Position numbers and translations under genes: made by a program. DNA of 64,000 bases from Talinum fruticosum (taxonomy: Eukaryota; Streptophyta; Magnoliopsida; Caryophyllales; Talinaceae), in the NCBI GenBank assembly GCA_021018815.1, contig JAITYX010000077.1:1327501-1391500 (forward strand), read 5' to 3'. Under the pieces are notes generated by a model. That model was given only the letters and a program-made list of their open reading frames with translations, made no database searches and was not told the DNA's origin. This document shows positions 1-11,223 of this stretch, one piece after another (position 1 is the first letter of the stretch; every line of letters begins with the position of its first letter).

Positions 1-187
1 CACCTTGAATCACGTAGGATTTAAATCACATTCGGGAAGTCACCCCAAGGATGAAGATAGAATGATTCGTGAATTAGACAGCTCCGTCATGTTTGATTAT
101 ACAGCTTTAACGCCCAAATTGATCTCAGAAAGACATGTAAAATCTTGGATTAATGCTCAATTTGGGGCTGACCCCTTGTTTTTATAA
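1..187 (+). CDS. 3'-terminal exon of an unidentified gene (partial)
   Basis: An open frame runs from the window edge to a TAA at 185-187 and encodes about 61 residues ending SWINAQFGADPLFL. The mix of charged and hydrophobic residues and the higher GC compared with the AT-rich DNA just downstream suggest a real last exon rather than chance. The frame is open up to base 2, so the gene or exon begins left of the window. I do not recognise the family. No catalytic motif or membrane segment is visible in this piece. It could instead be an old coding remnant. Confidence 0.4.
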   Translation, partial: TLNHVGFKSHSGSHPKDEDRMIRELDSSVMFDYTALTPKLISERHVKSWINAQFGADPLFL

Positions 188-3100
188 TCTGGATGGTTGA
201 ATTCTCGGTTGGCCTCACGATTTGAAAATGAATGTGCAGCTCCGGCAGCTATTGGAGAACATGGGCATCTCGTTTCGTCTCCATGGTTCTTATGCTGTGC
301 ATTCTTAATGAGGTTGCTGATTGGCTGATTGATTGAATTTGAAGTAGGAGAGTTCAGTTTTTACGGAAAAACTATGCAAAAGATTCTCGTAAAATATTTT
401 GTCAATACTCAGGTTAATTTGTTTTGGCTCTGTTGGACGAAGGGCGTGAATTTGGTCAAAATAGGTTCAGACCATACGTAGACCATACGTATATTTGCAA
501 GAATCACACCTAACATAACCATCCAAAAAGAACGAGCCCTTCGCGTGACACTGAGGAAACATATATTGGTCAAGTTTACACCCTTTTTTGTGGGCAAGCA
601 TAGGTAGAGTCCAACTCCTGTCATTTTTTATTTTTCCTTTTTTCTCGTTTGAATTTTCAGGGTGTTTAAAAGATCATATATATATATATATATATATATC
701 TTGCAAATATAGCTAGGTTACGAGCATCTTTTATTTAATCATATTGTTAATTCGAGGACTTGTCAAATTGGCTCTGCTTATTTATTTGTATTACACAAAA
801 TAATACTTGTGAACAATATGGCACAGTTTTGTGAATCCTATACTAATATTGATCAATCATAAAGCCATTGTTCCCAAGGAATGTTAGGATTGACATATAT
901 CTATCAACCCCACCAATGTACTTTTAATATTTTTGCATTTTGGCACTTGCAAAATAATAATTGTGGACCGGTCAAAACACGATATTACTAGATGAAAATT
1001 AAGTATGTATGAAGTGGTAGGAAAACAAAAATTCACCAAACTATATTGATATTAATTTGGAGCCCATGGATCCGATCCATTTCCATGGAAGATTGTATTC
1101 TGGACCATTTCGTAATGGCTCCGAGCCCACTAACAAAATCTTGTGTTCTTTATGTTGAGGAAACCGTCGTATTCTCGTACCTTGGAGCATCTTTACCCTT
1201 AATGCACTTGATTTGAGATCAGAGTTGGAAAAGTCTAATATGACATCATTGTATAACCTGAACTCCATTTAAGATTACATAAAGAAATAAGAATATGATG
1301 TATCAGGAATCGACATGTGTTCGATCATATAGTATGAACGTAGGCTATTTTCAAAATATACACATAGATAATACGGTTATTTGAACGGGTTGATACAATT
1401 GGGATATCAAATTAGAAAATACAAGTGATAGATTCATTTCAATAGTCTAGAGGTAAATAATGCTAAAACCAAAGTGACCATGGATTCACGGTTTGAATTT
1501 ATAAATCAAAATTATTCTGAAAAAAATATCTCAAACTACGAGACAATATGTAAGCACCCATAGCCAACAAGCTTGGATCGAGTCAACTTTTTTAAAAAAG
1601 AAAAACAAAATTACTAAGACTAGAGTATATTTAGGAAACACTTTTTTTTGGGGGGGAGGGGGTGCTACACACTTATTTTTTGGGATATAAGATCAGTCAT
1701 AAGGGCCAGTACATAATTGCAATACAACGGTGAAGCGCAAATCGAATTGTGATGTAATATACTCAGTTTTATAACCACTAGTTCAAAGCCTCATTGGCGA
1801 CACACTCTTTGTGTGTTTAGGCTCTGAAGGCTTAGAAGTCGGACATCGAACATGGGGTCTGTAGATGTGTAGGCCGCCGAATCTTGCATGGAATTTGGGG
1901 GAGGGGTTGATTTGGAATTGAAGGGCTCAATATGGCTGGATGAACTGGTGTTCATCCTTTAATTTTGTATGTATGGAGGTGTACAAACTTGTATACTACT
2001 ACTGGAAGGAAAATACAGTGGACTGCCCTAACCCTAGAAGTTCAGGAGGGATATTTAGGCCATGCAATCCTTAAATCAGTCTGATTTACAACGAAAACCA
2101 AAAAACAACTAAAAAGCTAATTAAAGGCTTATATATATAAATAATACTATAATTAATAATATGCCTTCTTAATTTTCTCCTTGTGCCTGCGGGTAGCTAG
2201 ATGTACAATTCAAGTACACAACCACTGCTGCAACATCCTGCAAAAGCATCCCATCAATACAAGCAAATCATGATATAATCCATCATGCATATCTTTTGAT
2301 TCAAGATTTTTCATACGTGTTTAAACAAATTAAGATTGACTAAAAACATTGATAGGATAAGATGGATTTAGTTTGGATTCGGGTCATATTAATTTCGGAT
2401 GGTAGATTGATTGTTGGAGTTTCATATCGTGTTATTTCAACTCTTGTAATGCCCGACCCCTTAGTTCCTAGACCATGGGTAGTTTCTCGTATCAGCTCCA
2501 AAGATCAATGAGGGCCCCTACCAATCTCGCAAGTTTTTCTTTTTTAGTATGTTTTGTTCTTAATCACATACTTTATTAGAAACTTCACAAGAGATCCTCC
2601 ATTCATCTTAAACTAATCTACGACAAGCATGTTTAATCAAGGATAGAAGTTAAGAATTAGTTTTTCGAAAATAAAGGTGCAACTTTTGTAATATAAATAA
2701 CCGTATCAAATCCTTAAACCTCGCTTCTGATAATACTTACAACTTCGTTTCAAGAACTAGACTATGATTAGTTATTACTCTAATGAATTTGTTTTGAAAC
2801 TATTAATCTAGTTCTGTTACAATAACTTTGTTTCGATTGTGCTTTGAATTGTTTTCTTAATACATTAATTTGTTTATCTATTTTTACAATTGTCGAATTT
2901 TAATCAAGACATTTTTTAAATAAGTATAAAGTCTAACAGAATTAACCTCTTTCTAATTAATGTTAGAATTCTTTTGTATTATAGATTGGACCATTCTCAA
3001 TAATCTTGATTGACAAATTAAGATAGTAATTAACTTGGAGAGATTATTGACAATTTTGAACATCCAAGTTATTAAAAGGGTAAAAAGTATGTAAAAAGTA

Positions 3101-4042
3101 TGCAAAAGTAGCACGTAAAAACTACTATAAAGCATGTCATGCATATCAAGACAAAAGAAGCTTTTTCATGCATGCATAGTTACGTTGTTCGTTTCTATAT
3201 TGTAAGTTTACTAGTGCATCAAGGGCTAATGCATCATATTTTGTAAAGGGTAAATTAAGTGTCTTTTCTTGGCTTAAAAATTATAATATTATATATTAAA
3301 ATGATAAAAAAAATAGTATGATTAAACTGTGTGCAATAGTGTTACAATTTATAATTAATTGATGTAATATATTGTTTTTTTAATATAATTTTTCACACAC
3401 GTATGATACATCTTGACGAACAAGTCAATTAGGGTATATTTTTTTTATTTTCGACGATGTAACCAACTGATATTAAAACTTTATAGTTGATAAATAAATG
3501 TAATTAAATGCAACGGACTAAAAAAACTAAATGTAATTAATTACTAAAAAAATTTGTGACTTTCAACATACAACATGTTAAAATAAGAAATATAGACGTG
3601 TCTTTCTACAAGACACGTGTCATTAAAACACACATAGATATATAATACCTTAATAAAGTTGATTGCATTATATTACATTCAACCAAATCGGTAAATAAAG
3701 GTATGCTTGGGAGGAGAGCAAAAAACAGGGGTGAGTGTTCATAAGAGTAAGAAAGGACGAGGGTAATATAGTAAGAGAAAGTAACTGGTTTTTCCTTGCT
3801 TGAATGTTCTATGATAAGAATGAGGGAGAATAACAAAGAGTGAAAATAAAATAAAGGTTGTGACTTGAAGACAAATATTTCATGTTAAGACATTGTTTGA
3901 AACTAATATAATTAATAATATTTGAATAAAATTATTTGTTAATTTATCAAGTTAATGTGGCTCCTCTCTACTCTCGTTACTCCTCCTTACTCTTAATGAG
4001 ATTATCCGAAGCAAAAGTACAGAAATGTAAGTATTCTTTATT
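188..4042. other. Intergenic, AT-rich, no gene seen
   Basis: No ORF here has protein-like composition. It holds a short (AT)n tract near 677-700, homopolymer runs (T8G6 near 1642-1656) and general AT-rich sequence. If 1-187 is a terminal exon, its 3' UTR and poly(A) site should lie in the first few hundred bases. Confidence 0.6.
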
Positions 4043-4466
4043 AGGCATGTTCGAGATTAAGGAAAAACGAAATCTATTTATGTTTATATTCTTTTATACA
4101 CTTTTATTTGTTTTTGTTCTTTTATGTTCGTTTTTGTTCGTTTATGTTCTTTTATGTTCGTTTTTGTTCGTTTATGTTCTTTTATGTTCGTTTATGTTTA
4201 GGGCCTGTTCGAAGTTATATACAAAACGCACATAAACATAAATATAAACATAAACGAGCATAAAAGAACAGAAATGAATATAAAAGAGCATACACGAATA
4301 GAAACGAAGATAAATGAACATAAACGAAAAAATGAGTTTTTAAAATAGAAATGAACAAACATAAATGAACGTAAAATAACATAAATAAATATAAAAGAAG
4401 ATAAACGAACATACAAAAACATAAACATAAATATATTCCGTTTTCATGTAATTTCGAATATGTCCT
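4043..4466. mobile_element. Foldback (MITE-like) element built of TTTATGTTCGTT units
   Basis: The left arm starts at AGGCATGTTCGAGATTA and the right arm ends at TAATTTCGAATATGTCC, which are imperfect inverted copies. Inside, the left arm (about 4075-4205) is a short-period array of TTTATGTTCGTTT-type units. The right arm (about 4225-4440) is the complementary array, so the whole can fold into a hairpin around a centre near 4200-4230. No protein is plausible: the long ORFs here (for example on the minus strand across 4215-4715) are low-complexity translations of the array. I could not define a target-site duplication. Confidence 0.6.
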
Positions 4467-4553
4467 CGCTCTCGTTACAAACATACTATAAATGTATTGA
4501 AGACTATCAAAATTAGGGTTGTGATGAAATCGAGTCTGAGCCCAATCGTTGAC

Positions 4554-4555
<2 letters not shown>

Positions 4556-4595
<40 letters not shown>

Positions 4596-4596
4596 A
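4556..4596. repeat. Compound (CT)n(CA)n microsatellite
   Basis: A run of CT dinucleotides is followed directly by CA dinucleotides just right of the foldback element. It is simple sequence with no evident function. Confidence 0.9.
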
Positions 4597-6847
4597 AATT
4601 TGTTTAGGATTTCGAAAGCTGGATGAATGCATGAGCAAGACCTTCGAAATGGTTTCACAACGGAAAACCAGAGCAGCAAAAAAAAAAAAAGAAAAAGAAA
4701 AGGAAGAGGAAACAAAAGATACAGGTATTTTACTATTTATAATCTTTCACAATTAATTATAATATTTCATACATATTTTTGACAAAATCGACCATATTAG
4801 GATGTCTTCTATATTCACAATGTAACATTCAATGAAACATATATTATACATTTGGGAGTATATGTTTCCAAGACATATGTCAACAAGTAATCGAGACGAA
4901 AGAAAAAACAAAAAAATTTTGTAGGACAAACATAATAACGTATCACCTAATAATATATGATCCAAGATGGATATAAAAATTTACAAACACTCAAACATAA
5001 TATAGTAACTGATGATCAATCATAAGGATTAGTAATTTAATAATTTTAAATCATATAATATATTTATTAAATTAAAGAGTGCTTTTTAATCTTACATCAA
5101 TACCTTTATCATTACCCTCTATCATTTAATTTTAAATTAATTACTATCACAATCTCTCTTTAATAGATATGGCCTATATCGAGTCTACCAATAAGCTAAG
5201 CCCAAAAAAGTTAATTTAAAGAAAAGTTACCTACACATTATTAATTGGCCCCTTAGACTTTAGGGTTAAATATAAAAACATGATCCTCATCATCCTTTGC
5301 ACCTTCATGATTCTCGTAATCAACTCACCTTTAAAATATTCCCTCAACTTGTTTTGTGTATCCCACAAATAAAAACACCCTAAACTTTTTGTGTCTTATT
5401 AGGTCACTTAGAATTGTCTCCCATATACTTAATTAAACAGTTTGTTTTATAATATTTATTATTTCTGACTGTAAGGAATTATAAAAAAATACAAAAATAA
5501 TGATTAAATTTATATTAAAAGATCAAATTGTCCGGGGTTTCTTTAAAAATGAAAAAGTCATTGAAAAAAGGAAAGAAAAAAAGTAATTAATAACGACAAA
5601 AGTAATAAACTAGTCATTAATATGACATTAAAATCGTAAAGTGACGTATATTGTAAATTAATTTAATAAAAATTGACAAAGGAGCTTCAAATGAGTCAAA
5701 TACAAAGAATGAAAAGTATACTAACATTAAACAAAGAATAATTATTTTGTAATACTTTAAAAAACCTTATGCATTGATTTATTTTTAAAAACGAAAAATT
5801 CCTAAGTATATTATTTATAATAAATTCTGAATGAAATTGATTTATTCCCTTGTAATGCATCGATTAATCCAAGTAAATAGAATATTGCACTTTGATCAAC
5901 AAGAGGAGAACAGAGATTGGAAAAAAAAAAAAAGGGACCAAGTTAATAAAAAACAATTAAAAATTCACAAAAAAATATTTATTAAACAACATAAATGAAA
6001 TATGGAGTAGTGAATGAAAAATTGTGAAAATAATGGACAAACTAGGAAACACACGAGTCAACATGAGCCAAAAAAAAAGGTATCAAAATATAGTCTTTTA
6101 AATTACTAAACAATTTCTTATATTTATAGTGTGAGAAAAAAATTAATATGAAAAAATAGCAACACGAGTTCTAAAACAATCCGCATAAGTAATAAGAAAA
6201 AATAAATAAAACACACAAATGTGATTTTCCTTGAAAAAAACCAGCAATACTTGAAAGTATTTTGATGTTGTCATAACTACATATATATATAAATTACGGA
6301 AAAATACAGCATAATACGTAAAAAAAAAGGAGAATTACTGAAAAAAACTTACCATTTTCAAGGTTAAAAATAATAATATACGAGCTTAAATTCTTGATCA
6401 TTCTATATATATATACACACGAGCTTAAATTGGTGTCCGAAAGCTGTGAAATAAGTATAAAATCACCTACAATTAAACCTTTTACAACGATTCAAAACAG
6501 AGGACAGTATTGTCATAGAAGACCTCCTACGATAGCATTAGAGACTCGTTGGGACGGAATATTCTTCACAAATAGACAATTTTCTAGTAGTGTGAATTAG
6601 TCCCTTTATTTCCATTTAAATAGTCCCTTTATTGCTTGAACTTACACAAATTTCATTATCCAACCATAATCCAAAGAATGCATAGAATTAAATCATCTAA
6701 TTGCAAATCCGATCTCAAATTTACACAATTAAGCAACAAATATGGACAAGAATGCAAAGAATTTTTAATTTGTTTTGTCGGTTTGATTTTATCAATTTTA
6801 TTTTTCAAAAACGGTCTCTTTTTTTAATTTTCAAAAATGGTCTATTT

Positions 6848-6910
<63 letters not shown>

Positions 6911-9120
6911 AATAAGCTAAATGCTAATGAGTTCCAAAAATAGACCATTCTCTTAGCTTGTAGATGTCCTTAAATGGCACAGTGCCTTGATATAATTCCA
7001 AGGCATTTAACATCCATTCCCTGTCCACATCAAGCTTATTGTGATATGTACGTATGATAATATTTCTTGGGGACAAAATCCAACATCAACTTTTTATGTT
7101 TTCTTCCTTTTCTCACTCATTTTTTTATATTCTCATAGTTACTTTTGGAGTACAAATTATACCATAATTTCGGGAGTAGAAATTTATATGTGGCACTTTT
7201 GGTGTACAATTATACTATAATTTCGGGTCCATAAATTTGGGTTATCATACGTTATATTTTGTTTTAGTTTTTTCAAAACTCAATTCCTATTTTATTTCAT
7301 GATACCATTCATGTTACTACGGGATATATAGTCTCGGGTCAATGTGTAAGTATTTGAGGGAGGAGGGGGCGAGGTGCATAAACTGCATCCTATAAAAAGA
7401 AGTTAACAGTTATCTATGGCCGAACTAGATTATATTTTGGTTATTAGATCACCAAGCAATAAGTATAAGGGTATATATCCTGCATTAGATTTTTCTATCA
7501 ATAAAAATTTATCACGTCATTTTTATGGGTACTCATTTTAAAAAGAGATATTTACATTTACGCTCGATCTTGAAATAAGAAAATATTATTTACCTCTGTT
7601 AACTTGAAATTATAACAAAGATTTACGACAAAAAAACCATATTAAAATTTCAAAACAGGGAGCAAGAAGTAAGAAAATTAAATAAACAAAGCTATTAAAA
7701 TTAAAATAAAATTATTTAATCATTATTAAAATCAAGAAAAATAATTTTATAGTGAGATGAAACTTAATGCAACTTGTTTAGAATGACTAAAAACATAACA
7801 TAATAATAGAACTTAATAAACTATAAAAATAATAAAAAAACAGAAGAGAAAGAGAGCTATATATAAATTTCAAATTCACCAACATAAAGAGTATTTTTGT
7901 ATGGGGAAAAAATTATTTTAAAAATTTGAAGGTTGAAGAAAATTATTATACTCCAATGAGGTGAATATGTGAATGTCTATTTTTATAATATTAGAATTGA
8001 ATGCTTTACCAATAATTTCAATCTTTCCTTCCATTTAAATGGGGAAGAAAATGCTGAGTTATTATGTGCACATGATTCCACTATCATGTGTATACATATT
8101 TTTAAAGTATATATTTGTCATATTTTTATTTTTTATATAAATTTACTTAAATGACTCGCGGGAGTAAAATTCACCTTTTATCTATTTAATTGCAAAAATT
8201 CTTGTATGGATAAAGTTGCCTATATTTAGATTTCAATAGACTCCACAAATACAGAACATATACAAAAATTCGTTCGAATTCATTTTGCATTAAATATAGC
8301 GATATAAAAAAATGAATCGAGAAATACCTCTATCAACAAGTACCTCTAAAAACCTAGCAACAGATACACGGCATGTACATTGGACAAAATCGTACACTAC
8401 TATTTGTTTGCTAATATTTAGTCACCAAGAGACATTAGCCCCATTAATTGATATCTACTTATTTTCTATCTTGAAGGTTAGGGGCTTGATCGATCAACCC
8501 GGTTAGGGGCTTGTATTTGGTGGCTCGTATTTCCCTTAAACCTCCTACTAATGCGTTGGGTCTCCTAGATAAGAGTCCGGGTTGATTTCTTTCTATGTAA
8601 ATAAAAATAAACAATTATAAGAATTAGCCTTATTTTTTTAGCACCTTGAACCACAAAGAGCATCTATATATGCAGGACTAGGATTGCAGTAATGATGAAG
8701 AAGAGTAAAATCAAAGGAGAATCTTCCCATTTCTTTTTGTCTCAAATAACAAAGAGGGCAACAATCTCGTACTAATCCTTGCTTAATTGAGAATCCGAGG
8801 CTTAATATATACATGTATAGGACAAATATAATTCTTACTCTTTTTTTTTTGGTACAAAAATATAAAAATTAATACTTTAAACCCACTTCGTATCTTCAAA
8901 TATATTTTTTTTAATGGAAATTCAAATATATAATTAATAAAAATAAATAAAATAAAATCAATTTAATACATATAAATATAATCCCATGCATATACATAAT
9001 TCTACGCATAGGGTTCTCCATATATAACCTAATTTTTCGTACATGTGTATAATCATACATGCAATAACAATATCCAACTATAAAATAACACACAGTAGTT
9101 TGCATGATATGAGAGAGAAA

Positions 9121-9151
<31 letters not shown>

Positions 9152-9779
9152 ATATTATATTATATGAAGAGGAGAGAGAGAGAGAGGGAGATGATCTGAT
9201 GATGGGACACAAGGAATATCTTCTGGGCCTCCCTAGCTATCTGTTTTCAATTGGGTTAATAGTCAATTTTACTATAACTATAATCTTGCACAATATTAAT
9301 TGAATTGTTTACAAAATAAAATAAAATCATTTAAAAAATTAGGGTTTGATACTGTTGAGTTTAATCTACATGTTCATTCTAAATCTTCGTTATACCCATA
9401 TGTGCTTGAGTTTTCTAGTAGGTTTTCTATTTTTTAGTGAATTTTACTAGTTTTGATCCTACACTAAATTATTGATCAAGGTTCCCAATTTTTTAGGGTT
9501 TGTTGAAGTTATAGGACATATACATATATATAAGATCGCACACAATCCTCAAGGCTCAATTTAGAGTCGCACTCATGTTACTCTAATGACAATCAATTCA
9601 TACGGATATATATATATATATATATATGATTAGAAGTCTAAATAGGTCAAGATGTATGTAAATTTAACCGCAATAATACTGATATACAGAGAGATGGTTT
9701 CTGAGAGATCGAATGCATATGAGATTAGAAATATATATATATGGAAGGGTTAGAATATATAATTACCTTGTTTTATTAA
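4597..9779. other. Intergenic, AT-rich, no gene seen
   Basis: No convincing coding region was found. The stretch holds a long (AT)n tract (listed separately), a diverged direct repeat near 7141-7230, (ATTTTT)n followed by (GA)n near 9120-9190, and a short (AT)n near 9607-9627. The reported ORFs are short and AT-driven. Confidence 0.6.
6852..6907. repeat. (AT)n microsatellite, about 28 units
   Basis: An uninterrupted AT dinucleotide tract. It generates a spurious ORF with alternating Ile-Tyr residues, which is not a gene. Confidence 0.95.
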
Positions 9780-10325
9780 TTATGAGAGAAGAGTAGTGCT
9801 TGAAGAAGAGCCTTGATGATCATTAATTGCTTGCTTCAACCCCATCAAATTATTGTTACCCTTCTTCTTCTTCCTCTTCTTGAAAGCAATCCCCCTCGCT
9901 TTAGCTTGGCAGTCCTTGACCTCCCTCAGGTAAACCCGGATCGCCCCGTTTCCAAACGGGTTCTTCTCGGGCGGGCCGCCGTTCTCCTCGTAGGCAGCCC
10001 GGAGGCGCCCGATGAGCGCGTCGAGGCTGCCCCACGCCTGCCTGAGCGGGCAGGCGCAGGGGCCGGGAGGGTCGGGCTGCCCGAAGAACACGCAGCCCTT
10101 GAGGTGGACCTTAGTCTTCCCGAACTGGTCGAGGTACCTCAAGAACTCAAGCACGTGATGGCACGTGCACTCGGGCAAGGCCACCGGGGGCCTCATGTTC
10201 CTCAGGTACTGCCCGAAGGTGTTCCAGTCCCGCCGCTTCTGGGCCTCGTACCGGCTCGGCTGGCCTGGCTGCCGGGCAGCCCCGACTCCCGGTTGCGGCC
10301 CGGGGATCGGGTTGGTAGTTGACAT
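9780..10325 (-). CDS. ALOG/LSH family transcriptional regulator (LSH10-like)
   Basis: An intronless 181-residue protein with a complete ALOG domain at about residues 24-148. Landmarks are [20 protein letters not shown] (24-43), [16 protein letters not shown] (59-74), the zinc-ribbon insert using His74, Cys78, Cys90 and Cys92, then [20 protein letters not shown] (92-111) and [18 protein letters not shown] (129-146). A basic nuclear signal KKRKKKK follows at 149-155. The N-terminus is short and Pro/Gly-rich and the C-terminus ends in a Ser-rich tail. ALOG proteins are plant-specific nuclear DNA-binding factors that act in meristem and organ boundaries and in light-dependent seedling growth. By tail length and the basic run it resembles the LSH7-LSH10 group, which is inference from memory. 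The Met at 10323-10325 is followed directly by the expected N-terminal length. The coding part is far richer in GC than its flanks. Confidence 0.95.
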   Translation of the reverse strand: MSTTNPIPGPQPGVGAARQPGQPSRYEAQKRRDWNTFGQYLRNMRPPVALPECTCHHVLEFLRYLDQFGKTKVHLKGCVFFGQPDPPGPCACPLRQAWGSLDALIGRLRAAYEENGGPPEKNPFGNGAIRVYLREVKDCQAKARGIAFKKRKKKKGNNNLMGLKQAINDHQGSSSSTTLLS

Positions 10326-10713
10326 GTATATTTATGGAGGGGGTCTAGTAGGGTTTTTCTTGAGGTTTATTTTTAGAAAAGTGAATGTTGAGGTAAAGGG
10401 GAAAGGGGGGAATGGGTGAGTAGAGAGGGGGAGGGAGCTGTAATGGAGAAGAGAGAGAGAGAGAGATGAATGATGGAGGTCACATCCTTTGGACTTAGAG
10501 AGAGAGAGGAGACTATTTGGGATGCATGGGGTCCCAAGTTGAATAAAGGGTGCCTCTTTTTTGGTTCGTTCCTTTAGTTTCCTCCCTTGCTTGTCTCTCC
10601 TCTTTTTCTGTTGATTGCATGCTGCATATCAATAAGATTCAAGAGCCGCCGGCTCAACAATTTATATATGTTGCTCTATGGATTAAGCTCCGTTCAAGTT
10701 TGCCTCGAATACG
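10326..10713. other. 5' flank of the LSH gene, GA-rich
   Basis: On the minus strand this is the upstream region of the LSH gene. It contains GA runs near 10454-10467 and 10497-10508, which are CT-rich on the coding strand. Such pyrimidine-rich tracts are common in plant 5' UTRs and core promoters. No clear TATA box was fixed. Confidence 0.4.
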
Positions 10714-10990
10714 ATTTCAAGTTCGAATATTAACTGTATTTAAGTTATTGTTCAAAGTAAGGATCTTTGTAATATTTGTATGAAAGCATATGTTCGTTTT
10801 CAAGTTCGATTCTTAACTGTAATTAAGTTATTGTCCAAAGTAAGGGTCTTTGTAATATTTGTATGAAGGCATATGGTCGATTTTAAGTTCGAATCTTAAC
10901 TGTATTTAAGTTATTATTCAAAGTAAGTAAGGGTCTTTGTAATATTTATATGAAGTTATATGTTCAATTTCATGTTCAAACCAACCTTTT
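10714..10990. repeat. 83-bp tandem repeat, three copies plus a partial fourth
   Basis: The marker AAGTTCGA recurs at 10719, 10802 and 10885, exactly 83 bp apart. A fourth, degenerate start (ATGTTCAA) lies at 10972, displaced by a 4-bp insertion (AAGTAAGTAAGG). Each unit contains AACTGTATTTAAGTTATTG-like and GGTCTTTGTAATATTT blocks. There is no coding potential. It ends about 70 bp upstream of the tRNA pair. Confidence 0.85.
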
Positions 10991-11020
10991 TTTCCTAGTT
11001 TAAAGTCTTATGTATCACCC

Positions 11021-11054
11021 ATATAATTTCCAATTTACACGTGACTTGTAACAA
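11021..11054 (+). promoter_or_regulatory. Upstream pol III signals of the tRNA pair
   Basis: A TATA-like ATATAA lies at 11021-11026, about 35 bp before the tRNA-Gly 5' end, and a CAA triplet lies at 11052-11054, about 6-8 bp before it. Plant tRNA genes commonly carry a TATA-like element near -30 and a CAA start motif within about 10 bp, so the arrangement fits an expressed gene. Confidence 0.55.
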
Positions 11055-11059
11055 ATTGG

Positions 11060-11130
11060 GCGCATCTAGTGTAGTGGTATCATAGTACCCTCCCACGGTA
11101 CTGACCGGGGTTCAATTCCTTGGATGCGCA
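11060..11130 (+). tRNA. tRNA-Gly (anticodon CCC)
   Basis: This 71-nt sequence folds as a cloverleaf. The acceptor stem GCGCATC/GATGCGC pairs perfectly over 7 bp. The D arm is GTGTAGTGGTATCAT, the usual glycine-tRNA form. The anticodon stem GTACC/GGTAC encloses loop CTCCCAC with anticodon CCC. The T arm CGGGG-TTCAATT-CCTTG has two G-T pairs. The discriminator is A. No run of four or more T follows: only TTT occurs before the next tRNA at 11144. It probably decodes GGG codons in the cytosol. Confidence 0.85.
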
Positions 11131-11143
11131 AATTTGATTCTTT

Positions 11144-11215
11144 GCCGTCTTAGCTCGGTGGTAAAGCGCGTGGCTTTTAACCACATGGTCGTGGGTTCGA
11201 TCCCCACATACGGCG
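11144..11215 (+). tRNA. tRNA-Lys (anticodon UUU), possibly degenerate
   Basis: This 72-nt sequence has anticodon loop CTTTTAA in stem GTGG/CCAC, an intact T arm GTGGG-TTCGATC-CCCAC with a good B box, and discriminator G, as in plant lysine tRNAs. There are departures from a normal cloverleaf: a C-T mismatch in the acceptor stem (GCCGTCT against ATACGGC), a C-A mismatch closing the D stem (GCTC against AAGC), a C-A mismatch at the top of the anticodon stem (CGTGG against CCACA), and a D loop one base short of the usual form. It may be a decaying copy. A T6 pol III terminator follows at once. Confidence 0.7.
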
Positions 11216-11217
11216 TA

Positions 11218-11223
11218 TTTTTT
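11218..11223 (+). terminator. RNA polymerase III T6 terminator
   Basis: Six T residues two bases after the tRNA-Lys 3' end. It is the first run of four or more T downstream of the tRNA-Gly start, so it may end a transcript covering both tRNAs. Confidence 0.7.

Noticed and set aside
4215..4715. Minus-strand 166-residue ORF and overlapping ORFs at 3936-4428
   Set aside because: Low-complexity Phe/Leu/Tyr/Cys translations of the foldback array and the CT/CA microsatellite; no family features.
6701..6943. ORF with a long Ile-Tyr run (and similar at 41160-41348)
   Set aside because: Translation of (AT)n microsatellites.
9813..10322. 169-residue + strand ORF
   Set aside because: Exact antisense shadow of the GC-rich LSH gene.
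10714..10990. CRISPR-like regular spacing
   Set aside because: Units are contiguous 83-bp tandem copies without unique spacers, in a plant nuclear context.
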